This document shows, piece after piece, positions 45,793 to 54,861 of a stretch of DNA of 64,000 bases; the first letter of the stretch is position 1; each line of letters begins with the position of its first letter. The position numbers were made by a program, and so were the translations under genes. The stretch covers positions 434,001 through 498,000 of the forward strand of contig NZ_JAALXT010000001.1 in NCBI RefSeq assembly GCF_011634775.1, given 5' to 3'. This DNA is from Thalassoroseus pseudoceratinae. Lineage in GTDB: Bacteria; Planctomycetota; Planctomycetia; Planctomycetales; Planctomycetaceae. The notes beneath the pieces are model-generated. The model did not search any database and was not told where the DNA came from. It saw only the letters and a list, made by a program, of their open reading frames with translations.

Positions 45793-47499
45793 TTAATAGA
45801 AATGAAATCGCACTCGGTCCGCTTCTGGCCCATCGGAACTTCTATATAACAGCGGCCAATGCTCCGCCACTTGACCGCTCGGCAGAAATTCAATGAGACC
45901 GCGTTTATCGCTGACCAACGTATTGCCATTCGGTAGACGTTGAGCTTGAGCCGGTTTCTGAAGTTTTTCAACCGACCACACAATCTCACGGTTCTCGTTG
46001 AACTCGAACACACGGTTCGCCTCGGTCTCACAAACGAGGATATTGCCATTGTCGAGCATTTCCGCCGTGTAAGGTTTGGCCAGACGATCGAACAACACGT
46101 CAACGTCACCATTGGCTCGGACCATCACGACTTGGTTACTCTTCTGGAGGTTGACGAGCGTGTCGCCATTCGCAAGCCGTTGAGCCGTTGTCGGTCGTCC
46201 GTGGATCGGAAATTTCCAAACGACTTCCCCGTGCGTGTTGTATTCGAGAAGCTGATGGGGATCACTCATCGCGAACAGTGTGTTGCCGTTCTTGAGCCTT
46301 TGCACACACGATGGATGCCCCGGAAGTTCAGTGAATGAAATCAGAGAACCATCGGAACCGAATTCGCGAACATTCAACAATTCGGTATCGAGCACCAACC
46401 GATGCCCTTGCGGCGTGCCCCAACACCCCCAGGGATATTTAAATCCACGAACCGAAAGATTGGACCGTTTATGCGGATCGAATTCTTCCAGCGTTCGTGC
46501 CCCCCAACGACACACCAATCGTTGCCCCAGCCAGTTCCTCGATCGCCACGACATTGGCAAGGGTTTCAGTTGCTGCCGAGAAGTCGACTTCCGCAGCCAT
46601 TCCGACCATTTCCTGATGGCTTTTCCACGGCGGTCGGGCTTGGCGTAGGCCCAGTAGCCAAACTTTTGTCCGGTCACGTCTCGCAACACGCGAGCAGCGT
46701 CCGCACGGACCCACGCCAGGTCGGCAGTCAGAAGTTGCTGGCACGTCGCGAGACTTTCCTTGGGCACGCGGCGTGCAATCGTGGTCGTGGCGGCCAATCG
46801 GACCATAGAGTCTGGATGCTCCAAGACCCCCGCCAAGTCACGCGGATCGACTTCCCCATGCCGTCCAAATGCATGGATGGCAAGAATGACTTTTGCAGTC
46901 TGCGATGACTGCAACCAGTCCAACAGTGTCGGCATTTCAGACGGCGTAGTGGTCACGACGACGGCATCGACCGCGGCCCGGTAGACATCCGGTGACTGAG
47001 AGTGCGCGAACACACGCTCGATCAGCACGAGAAGTCCTCGATATCGTTTCCGAACGATGGTTTCTAAAACCGCGATGAACAACGTGTCCTGCAGTTTTGG
47101 GTCATGGTCGTGAAGCAGACGCGTACATCGCTGCGCGACTTCCGGGTCTGGATCGGTTTGGCCCGCTATAAGTTCCGGTGCCAACGCGATACGTCTCGGT
47201 CGCAATTTCTCCATGGCGGCGACACGCTGGCTGTAGGACGCACTACCAAGCTGACGAATCCAGGTCTTCGCCACGCGACGCTGCTCCGGAGTCGCGGTCA
47301 CGTTTTCGAGGAACTGTTTCACTCCCGCCAAAGTGGGCGTGACCCCAGCTGCACGGAGACGTGAAACGAACACATCGTCTCGCCCTTCTGCGTACGCGGG
47401 CGACACATCGGAAACACCGCCACCGGCAATTCCGGTCGTCGGAACTATCGCGACGAAAGTGAGTGTCAGAATAGAAGCAGCGGCAGCGTTGCGTGTCAT
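45793..47499 (-). CDS. Secreted HEAT-repeat and beta-propeller protein
   Basis: 568 residues with signal peptide (AAAASILTLTFVAIVPTTGI). Residues about 60-265 are HEAT-like helical repeats (RVAAMEKLRPRRIALAPELI; RAAVDAVVVTTTPSEMPTLL; RLAATTTIARRVPKESLATC). Residues 290-565 form a propeller with repeated units such as SCVQRLKNGNTLFAMSDP, TTAQRLANGDTLVNLQ, YTAEMLDNGNILVCETE and AQAQRLPNGNTLVSDKRG, each about 42 residues. It is the last gene of the giant-protein/ECF-sigma operon, 21 bases after the sigma factor. The repeats suggest protein-binding scaffolds outside the cytoplasm; no enzyme motif is seen. AAGGAC precedes ATG 47499. Confidence 0.75.
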   Translation of the reverse strand: MTRNAAAASILTLTFVAIVPTTGIAGGGVSDVSPAYAEGRDDVFVSRLRAAGVTPTLAGVKQFLENVTATPEQRRVAKTWIRQLGSASYSQRVAAMEKLRPRRIALAPELIAGQTDPDPEVAQRCTRLLHDHDPKLQDTLFIAVLETIVRKRYRGLLVLIERVFAHSQSPDVYRAAVDAVVVTTTPSEMPTLLDWLQSSQTAKVILAIHAFGRHGEVDPRDLAGVLEHPDSMVRLAATTTIARRVPKESLATCQQLLTADLAWVRADAARVLRDVTGQKFGYWAYAKPDRRGKAIRKWSEWLRKSTSRQQLKPLPMSWRSRNWLGQRLVCRWGARTLEEFDPHKRSNLSVRGFKYPWGCWGTPQGHRLVLDTELLNVREFGSDGSLISFTELPGHPSCVQRLKNGNTLFAMSDPHQLLEYNTHGEVVWKFPIHGRPTTAQRLANGDTLVNLQKSNQVVMVRANGDVDVLFDRLAKPYTAEMLDNGNILVCETEANRVFEFNENREIVWSVEKLQKPAQAQRLPNGNTLVSDKRGLIEFLPSGQVAEHWPLLYRSSDGPEADRVRFHFY

Positions 47500-47523
47500 C
47501 AATGGTCCTTCTTCGCCGTGAGC

Positions 47524-48153
47524 TTACGCTCCGGATGCTTGTTCTCCAAGGACCGACCGCAGCTTCCGCAATGCTCGCAGATACCGCATGCCAGCGGCAG
47601 CCGGGCTGAGACCAAGTGTCGTCGCCACATCGCTATTTGACAAATGTTCGTAATGCCGCATCATCACGATTTCCCGATCGTCTTCTTGAAGCTGATCGAG
47701 AGCGTTCAGGAATCGGCTCTCCAGTTCCCGCCGAATCGATGCCGCCGCCGGGGTGAGTTCAGGATCTTCGAGACCGGCGATACGATCAAATGCCGAACGG
47801 TCGAGATTGGCTCCGGCGACCATCGGTTCCTCACGATCGACCGACCTTCGCTGCGCCCCCCGATGCCGCCGATGCATATCGATGATGCGATCTTTCGCGA
47901 GCTGTCGTAGCCAAAGGTGGAACGGCATCGAACCATCGCGGACGAAATCGTCCAACCGTGTGTTGGCCTCGATCAGCACGTCTTGTACGACATCACTGGC
48001 ATCAACGCGTCCGGCCAATGCGCGATCGAGTCGCAACTGAACCATCCGCCGCAACGATTGGCGATGACGTTCCATCAAGTGATTGATGGCTTGCGGATCG
48101 CCCTCGCCAGCAGACTGCAGCAGTTTTTGAGTCTCTTCGGAATCGGGCCACAT
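47524..48153 (-). CDS. ECF-family RNA polymerase sigma factor
   Basis: 209 residues. Sigma region 2 (about 25-95) reads INHLMERHRQSLRRMVQLRL and DASDVVQDVLIEANTRLDDF; region 4 (about 145-205) reads LDQLQEDDREIVMMRHYEHL and SNSDVATTLGLSPAAAGMRY. The short linker is typical of ECF factors, and the 'MDGS/DLxQE' core here is DASDVVQDV. No anti-sigma gene follows; instead the gene is flanked by giant membrane proteins upstream (62 bases) and a secreted HEAT/propeller protein downstream (21 bases). The upstream membrane proteins are candidates for signal input. Target promoter sites cannot be read from this window. Confidence 0.9.
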   Translation of the reverse strand: MWPDSEETQKLLQSAGEGDPQAINHLMERHRQSLRRMVQLRLDRALAGRVDASDVVQDVLIEANTRLDDFVRDGSMPFHLWLRQLAKDRIIDMHRRHRGAQRRSVDREEPMVAGANLDRSAFDRIAGLEDPELTPAAASIRRELESRFLNALDQLQEDDREIVMMRHYEHLSNSDVATTLGLSPAAAGMRYLRALRKLRSVLGEQASGA

Positions 48154-48215
48154 CGAATCGAAACCCTACAGATGCAACGGGGCAACGAATGCGGTATTCG
48201 CAGCTCCCCACCAGT

Positions 48216-51200
48216 TTAATAGGACACGGAAGGGACTTCCAATGTGGCTTCGTCGGAACGGCGTTTTCGGAGTGTCCACGCACACGCGACGCAGAGAATC
48301 ACCAAGCCAACATGACTCCAACGCAAGCATGCCCACCACAAGACTCCCAGCAGGATCAGGGACACTTTGGCACGCTCGGTCCATCGTTGAGCGACCAATA
48401 GAACCAGACCACTCATAACGAGTGCAACGATGAATAAGAGGCCACCGACGACAAATTGCTCCGTCGTTTTCTTTAGAACCCAGACCCTTGGCAACGCTTT
48501 TTCCGAGGGTAAAAGCCAACTTGCAACGAGGTTTCGGTCGGAAGCTGGCAGGTCATTTCCAAGATTTTCGTGTGAGTTCCGGAGTGCGATTAGCTGCTGA
48601 ATCCGCTGGCTCGTGCTTTCATCACCATTCGGGATTTCAGCAAGCAATTCCGCTGAACGTCGTTCCAGAGCGAGCAAATTCTGTGGGTCGAGATTCGCCG
48701 GGCGTGCTGGGATGATCCGAATTGCATTGGCTTCGAACAATGTCACACCATGAACTTCCACTGATGGCGACGTGAGCCGCGGTATCGACCAGTCCGCTTC
48801 ACCAAGCGAATCCGATATCGAGCCGGTGTGCTGCGGAATCATATGGTTTGAGACCATCTCGATCGTTCGCGTCGTGGAACTCGACGGAAGTTCGACCGTC
48901 AGTCGATGCTTCTGAATCTCTGCCGGAACGGCGATTAAGTCATCAATCAGAAGTCCGACCAGTTCGGCGTGATCTGGCCATGCGAGCTCGAGTGTCGTCG
49001 CGGGTCCGCTGGGCATGGCAATTAGCGTCCGAGCGGAAAGCGACCGAGTACCAAGCCAGTGAATTTCCGTCTCGACAACAGGTTGAATCAAAGCCGGCAC
49101 GTCTACCGACTCGACCATCACGATGGGTTCTTCTCCGGTCGACAATTCAAGAAATCTCTGGTCGTCGGGAAAGTCCAGTTCGGGAAGCGTCTCAAGCCAA
49201 TTCGGCGAAGTCAAAACTTTCGATTCCGAGACATCTGCCATAAGCGGTGGCGTACTTCCAATCACCCGTGAAAAGAACTCACCTCCTTGGAGTTGTGGTT
49301 CCGGCAATGCGGTCGTGGAATGACCGGATCTCGGCAGACTCCCGGTCAGTACCAGATATGTGCTTCCCCCCGGTGGCAAAGGTTCCACAACCTTCAAAAG
49401 TGTGCCACCATCGTTACCCTCATCGCGAATGAGAGCAGTCGTGACATCACCATCCATTTCCATCGCCTCGGTGAGTGTCACTTCTGGCGGCAGAGTCAAT
49501 GCAAAAGGACGTGCAGCACAATCGTTGTTCATCAGCCGCATCAACCAACGAATCTCCAGCCGATCATCCATTTCATCAAGCGATACCGCAGTTGCCAAAT
49601 CGACCTGAACTTCTAAAGGTCGGTCCGAGTAACGAATCGTGGGAATCTCTATGGCGTTGGCATCGGGCGAATTGACATCCGGCGGGTGGGTCCAACTCAG
49701 TTCGGCCAGAAATTTGAGTTCGTTTTCGGAATCGGTTTTACTCTTGGTTTCGCCATCGTTTTCATGAGGCATGTTGCTCAATCGCACATCAAGCGTGGAA
49801 TCGCTGAACAATCGAATGGTTGTATCTTCATGACGAGCTTGCAGCACCGAAACCAACGGTAAAGCGTGTTCGGTATCCGGGTAGATTTTCTGGTGCCCCC
49901 GAAGTTGTAAACGCTGCGTTCCCGTTGAACCGTTGCTGAGAAACAACGTGATGCGTTCGCCGGATCGCGACCAACGTGCCAAGCGTTCGGTTTCGTCCTC
50001 GAGAATCGAAACGCTATCAATTTCCAGCTCACGTGGAACAAGCAACGTATGTTGAAACGCGGCTGAAGTCGTCATTGTAACTTCGCCATTGACATCCCAC
50101 AGCAATTCTCGATCTCGCAGCCGACCAGCTTGCTCAAGACGGACTTGCCGTCGTGGTTGCTTCGGGACAAGCTGAAATTCAAACCGCGTTCCCGGTTCCA
50201 TCTGATAGATCACTTCCGGTGCCAACCGTTTTCCGGCCGGAGTAGAATCGGCATGGAATTCTGTGAGAAAACGCTCGGGGAGAAGTTTCGTTGGCGGCAC
50301 CGCCCGCATCGTTTGGGGGACGATGTCGTAACCTGTCACCGGTGAGAGCCCAATTGCGTAATCCACTTCCGACGTATTTGCCCGATTGGAACTGAGCATG
50401 GGAAAGTCTGCGGTCGCCAACACTCGCTTTTGGTCTTCGATCCGAGAGGGAAGCGAATACTCCAACCCGACTGTCGCCTTGCGTTTTGGTGTCGATTGAA
50501 ACTCCAACCGAATCCGTCTGCGTTGATCGAACACTTCGTTTGAACTGCTCGCCAAATCAGCAGCAGTGATCTGCTCCACGTGTGCTTCTCGAGGAAGCCA
50601 GAATAAACACGAAGATTCGGTTTCGTCCTCCCATTCACAAGCCAGTTTCCAGGACTGATGAGTCCGCAGTGGGTGCTCGGTGATCACACCACGCGCGGTC
50701 AGCTTCAGATTCGGTCGGCTTTCGATGATTTCCGACGAGGAATTCCAACTGAGATCAACCTCATCGACCGGTCCCACATTCCAAGCCGCCGACTCGATGG
50801 CAACCGATTTCGTAAGCATTCCCTGCGTCGTTCTGGCCTGAATGGACGCCACGGCTTGAGAGAATCGCATCGAAACATGGGCTTCCGGCAATCGAAGCAG
50901 TTTAAGTTGAAGCTGCCCTTGCATTGCGTTTTCGAGATTCGGCGCCCGGAGCCGCAATTCAATTTCATGTGGTGGATGAATCAGAGAGATGGTTTCGCCC
51001 GGACGCGTCGATTCTGCAACGGCCGGTCCATCGGGTATTCGAGCGGGAATCTCAATTTCCAAATGTCCGGTTTTGGAATTCGTCGTTGGGAAACATGGTT
51101 GCCCGTTAAGGAGACAATCGGCACGTTCTGCCAATCGTGTTTTGAGGAGTGGCAACGTGACAACGCAGCCGTCGTTGTTTAGTGGGATAACAGTCAACTT

Positions 51201-54200
51201 AGCCACGATGTTCAAGACCGCTTCCTGAGTGGTCTCAACTTGAATATTCGACCGCGTCAGAAGGTACTGCGGTTGAGAATCGGCTTCCGTTGCCTTTCTC
51301 CACGACTTCCATAGTTCTTTGCGAACGTAGACGTAGTCGAGGGGGGTTTCATCCCGGTCGCGGGGGAAAAGGATGTCCCATTGCTGCGGGAGTATCTGAC
51401 TGTCTTGGGGTGTTGTTCGTAACGGCTCAGCCGCCCCAATTGTGAAGTCGCCAGCCAATTGTGTGAGGGAGTAGGTTCCAATGATCAGGAATGCTCGGAG
51501 AATCAGGGAAGACCGTTGAATCGTCGCGGTGCTGCCGAGGTCAATGTCGCTGTCCACTCCATCTGGCCGGTGTGAGTTTCGTTGCATCCACGCGATCGGC
51601 AACAATGTCGCCAAGATCAGCCCACTCGTCATCGCACCACAGCATTCAGCATACGGTGACGACAGTATCAAGCTACCGGCCAGAGCTGCCGAGAACCAAA
51701 CCGCATAGCACCAAAACAACACCGATCGCCCGAGCACGCGAATAGTGACGCCGGCCAAACAACAAAACAACAAAAGCCACCATTGAGCGAGCCGGAAGGT
51801 ACGATGTTGAACGAATTCCAATGTCCCTAAAGATTCGGAAGACTCCGAGACCACTCGGTGAGTTGTCCAGTCGGGTAGCGATTCAACATTGGATGGCATC
51901 GGCGACTTTGTGACGATGTCGGCCGGTTGACCGTTGAAGAATTTTTTCCAGTCTGACCAAGCGAACGGGTTAAAAACCGTGTCGTTTGGTCCCAAACCGA
52001 GTGGCCCGAAAAGTCGCTGACTGAGAGTCGGTCCAGGCTCTTGATCAGTAAGATTCGCGGATCCGTTTGCAGCGACAAGTTCCCACTCAGCCGGTGTCGT
52101 GACATCCCACTTGGAACGCACGACCCGTACGTCAACCGTCGGCAACATGGGTGACATCAACGCACGAAAACGCACGGGACGTGTCGGCACACTGTAGCGG
52201 ATTTCCAAATCCCGCATTCCACGGGAGCTTGCCTGCGGCAGCTCATACTCGTTGCCGACCTTTGTCACGGATTGTGTCACGTCATCGATTATTGTCGCTT
52301 CCAGCCGAGCCGATTTCGGCAACAGAAACCGTCGCGGCTCGGAACCGCGGGGATTATAGAAGCTGTAAACAACTCGATACCGATCCCACCCGTTTGCCCC
52401 CAAGCTACAAGTCGACGAAACTCGCATTTCCGCCAACGGAAATTCTTCACGGTTGGAGGTCGGTGGTGGTAAATGAATGGCGAGCCGAGCGTCGCTTTGC
52501 TCATACGCCCACTTTCGTCGGGCAATCATATCGAGTGAATCACTCTCGTCAGTTGCGGACGAAATCTCGTGGAGATTTTCCGTGGCAATGCGACAATCGC
52601 TTTCCGGACATTCGAGTTCAACAACGCCGGAAAACGCGCGAGCATTCGGAACCGTTGGCAATTCGACTGTCGAACTCTCTGAGTACGTGGTTGCCCCTGT
52701 GCCGACAATTTGAAACTGACCGGAAATCGGCGGTTCAATTCGAAAGTGGTACCGGTCTCTGCCGTCCGCGCTCGGAATGTGGGCATGTCGCACGGGATCG
52801 AGCGAGCGAATCACCTTGTCATTTTGAAGCAACTGCCAGGACCAATCACTAGCTGGTGATCGCAATGCAAGGTCGATGCCCGACAACGCATTCTGTGACG
52901 GATCGATTGAAACCGTCATTTGTTCGTTTAGCTCGCGCCCCTGCAATTCTGCGAGAAGAGACGCTTTTGCGGTGAAGGTCGCTTCCGTATGGTCCCACAT
53001 CAAATCCGCGTGATCGGACAGTGTTCGGAAGTGAAACAGTTGGACGTGCTCCGACGATGCGAGCATGTCGTCCGCCAACTGACCGACAACGTAGGCGGGC
53101 AATTGCGATTTCGAAATTCGCACATTGGCGGGTTCGGAACTGATCGTCCGAGGACTTTCATCAGCGGCCGAAGTTACGCCGATTACACTGCTCCACGAGG
53201 TCGGATTCTCGGCATGTAGGAGTGGCAATCGGACTTGTCGAGTGATCGACGTGGGTAGCCGCCGTGCGTGAATCATTAATTCGACGGGGCGTTCTGGTGT
53301 GACGGCTTCGCGAAATTCGATCTCAATACTCTTTTGGCCACCGCTGGTTTTGCCGAGTTCCCACTGACCGACCTTCGCCCCCGAGAGACTGCGAATATCG
53401 GTCGGCTCCCAGTCATCCGACAACCGGCAAACCACCGAGAACGTTTGCCCCGCATGAGTGGAGACCATCACGCGAGATTGCAAACGCCAATGACTCGACC
53501 GGGTGTCCAACCAACTCAGCACCTGAACTGACGGTTGCGGTTTTGGTTTCGCCAAGTGCAATCGGAGAGCGGCTTTGGGCGTCATTTGCTCAAATGTGAA
53601 TGTTGTCTGACCACTGGGAGTATTGGCGGTTTTCGTTTGCCGATATCCATCGGAGACGAGTTGTTCGATCTCCAGTTGATTGGAGATCGCCAGGATGGTC
53701 CGCGAGCCGAGAAGTGCCGAGGATTCAAGTTCAATGGTCGGCAAATGACTCATTTGCGTCGTGGAAAACGGCATCAATCCCGAAAGACGAATGGGGCGGC
53801 CTTTCCCCAATAGCGGCTCAGGTAGTTCGACGGAAACGCGTCGCATTCGGCGATTGCGTGTCGAAGCAACTCGCCAAGACAAGACCGATTCGCCACCGTA
53901 CGTCACCGCGTAAAGTTGCACACTTTCCGGCAGCAAGAATTCGAGTGTCTTCGTGGGACGATCGGAAACCGTCAGATCGAAACGGGCTTGGATCTGGGCT
54001 TCGGTCGGTTGCAGTATCCAACTGATTTCCCGCTCGGTGACGAGATGCGATTGAGCGGCATCATGCGGGACGCGTTGAATTCGGAGTTCGAACGTCTGGA
54101 CATGGCCAAGATCGATTTGCCAACGGGAAGTTCCCTCTGCAACTGGCGGTTGATCGACTCGACTGACAACACCGACTGACGACGTGGGTTTGAATTGATC

Positions 54201-54845
54201 GGGCAGCGTCAATGTCATTGTGCTGGTCGTCGCCGGTAGCAAGCGGATGTCGAAACTCACCGATTCCTCGGTGGCTTGTCCCGCGAGTGACCATTTCCCC
54301 ATGAGCGTTCGACGTTCGGTCGATTTCTCCACGGCGGGAACAACCAATTGCAATTCGCCGGTCTTGGTGCGACCAAGAATTGCAGACGCATTTGAACCTA
54401 CGGGTCCTTGCGGTTCCTTGGCGATCGTTGTCTTGTTTTGCCAGACGAGATCGGAAACCGCTAAGCCGAAGGGATCAATTGGCAGCAATGTATCGCGGGC
54501 GGCATTCGTCACAATTTCCGCTTGGAACATTCCGCCGCGTAATTGGCCATCGACGAAATTCGCCTGGTACTGCGCATCGGTAATTTGAACATCATCGCGT
54601 TGAGACTTTGGTTGCAATCGCTGACGCAGAACACGCTCAAACTCGTCTCGCTCGACGATTTCCCAACCACTTCCGAGCCAACTCTCTGGTTGGTCAGCCG
54701 GGACCACCAATGTCCGCAATCCGGACAATGGCACTGGTTCGTCCGCGTGAATCGGTGATCGCACGAACGTTGAGAGAAACACCAACAAGACGACTACTGG
54801 AATACAGCATCGAACCATGCGAGTGTTGAGAGGGGGCACGTCCAT
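48216..54845 (-). CDS. Giant membrane protein of unknown function, two tandem modules
   Basis: About 2209 residues, no named family. It opens with a membrane or signal segment (VVVLLVFLSTFVRSPIHA). Module 1 (about 40-1000) is beta-rich with recurring TLTLPDQF-, FLLPESVQLY- and VELPEPLLG-like phrases. About residues 1010-1135 hold four hydrophobic segments (WWLLLFCCLAGVTI; FWCYAVWFSAALAGSLIL; GLILATLLPIAWM; ILRAFLIIGTYSLTQLAG). Module 2 (about 1150-2110) repeats the same phrases, starting with DETPLDYVYVRKELWKSWRK. The C-terminus has more hydrophobic segments (GGLLFIVALVMSGLVLLVAQ, ILLGVLWWACLRW). ATG 54845 starts 16 bases after the preceding gene; the frame's earlier start overlaps that gene. 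It is probably co-transcribed with the 1147-residue relative and the ECF sigma factor. Confidence 0.75.
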   Translation of the reverse strand: MDVPPLNTRMVRCCIPVVVLLVFLSTFVRSPIHADEPVPLSGLRTLVVPADQPESWLGSGWEIVERDEFERVLRQRLQPKSQRDDVQITDAQYQANFVDGQLRGGMFQAEIVTNAARDTLLPIDPFGLAVSDLVWQNKTTIAKEPQGPVGSNASAILGRTKTGELQLVVPAVEKSTERRTLMGKWSLAGQATEESVSFDIRLLPATTSTMTLTLPDQFKPTSSVGVVSRVDQPPVAEGTSRWQIDLGHVQTFELRIQRVPHDAAQSHLVTEREISWILQPTEAQIQARFDLTVSDRPTKTLEFLLPESVQLYAVTYGGESVLSWRVASTRNRRMRRVSVELPEPLLGKGRPIRLSGLMPFSTTQMSHLPTIELESSALLGSRTILAISNQLEIEQLVSDGYRQTKTANTPSGQTTFTFEQMTPKAALRLHLAKPKPQPSVQVLSWLDTRSSHWRLQSRVMVSTHAGQTFSVVCRLSDDWEPTDIRSLSGAKVGQWELGKTSGGQKSIEIEFREAVTPERPVELMIHARRLPTSITRQVRLPLLHAENPTSWSSVIGVTSAADESPRTISSEPANVRISKSQLPAYVVGQLADDMLASSEHVQLFHFRTLSDHADLMWDHTEATFTAKASLLAELQGRELNEQMTVSIDPSQNALSGIDLALRSPASDWSWQLLQNDKVIRSLDPVRHAHIPSADGRDRYHFRIEPPISGQFQIVGTGATTYSESSTVELPTVPNARAFSGVVELECPESDCRIATENLHEISSATDESDSLDMIARRKWAYEQSDARLAIHLPPPTSNREEFPLAEMRVSSTCSLGANGWDRYRVVYSFYNPRGSEPRRFLLPKSARLEATIIDDVTQSVTKVGNEYELPQASSRGMRDLEIRYSVPTRPVRFRALMSPMLPTVDVRVVRSKWDVTTPAEWELVAANGSANLTDQEPGPTLSQRLFGPLGLGPNDTVFNPFAWSDWKKFFNGQPADIVTKSPMPSNVESLPDWTTHRVVSESSESLGTLEFVQHRTFRLAQWWLLLFCCLAGVTIRVLGRSVLFWCYAVWFSAALAGSLILSSPYAECCGAMTSGLILATLLPIAWMQRNSHRPDGVDSDIDLGSTATIQRSSLILRAFLIIGTYSLTQLAGDFTIGAAEPLRTTPQDSQILPQQWDILFPRDRDETPLDYVYVRKELWKSWRKATEADSQPQYLLTRSNIQVETTQEAVLNIVAKLTVIPLNNDGCVVTLPLLKTRLAERADCLLNGQPCFPTTNSKTGHLEIEIPARIPDGPAVAESTRPGETISLIHPPHEIELRLRAPNLENAMQGQLQLKLLRLPEAHVSMRFSQAVASIQARTTQGMLTKSVAIESAAWNVGPVDEVDLSWNSSSEIIESRPNLKLTARGVITEHPLRTHQSWKLACEWEDETESSCLFWLPREAHVEQITAADLASSSNEVFDQRRRIRLEFQSTPKRKATVGLEYSLPSRIEDQKRVLATADFPMLSSNRANTSEVDYAIGLSPVTGYDIVPQTMRAVPPTKLLPERFLTEFHADSTPAGKRLAPEVIYQMEPGTRFEFQLVPKQPRRQVRLEQAGRLRDRELLWDVNGEVTMTTSAAFQHTLLVPRELEIDSVSILEDETERLARWSRSGERITLFLSNGSTGTQRLQLRGHQKIYPDTEHALPLVSVLQARHEDTTIRLFSDSTLDVRLSNMPHENDGETKSKTDSENELKFLAELSWTHPPDVNSPDANAIEIPTIRYSDRPLEVQVDLATAVSLDEMDDRLEIRWLMRLMNNDCAARPFALTLPPEVTLTEAMEMDGDVTTALIRDEGNDGGTLLKVVEPLPPGGSTYLVLTGSLPRSGHSTTALPEPQLQGGEFFSRVIGSTPPLMADVSESKVLTSPNWLETLPELDFPDDQRFLELSTGEEPIVMVESVDVPALIQPVVETEIHWLGTRSLSARTLIAMPSGPATTLELAWPDHAELVGLLIDDLIAVPAEIQKHRLTVELPSSSTTRTIEMVSNHMIPQHTGSISDSLGEADWSIPRLTSPSVEVHGVTLFEANAIRIIPARPANLDPQNLLALERRSAELLAEIPNGDESTSQRIQQLIALRNSHENLGNDLPASDRNLVASWLLPSEKALPRVWVLKKTTEQFVVGGLLFIVALVMSGLVLLVAQRWTERAKVSLILLGVLWWACLRWSHVGLVILCVACAWTLRKRRSDEATLEVPSVSY

Positions 54846-54861
54846 TTCAGCACTCACGCGA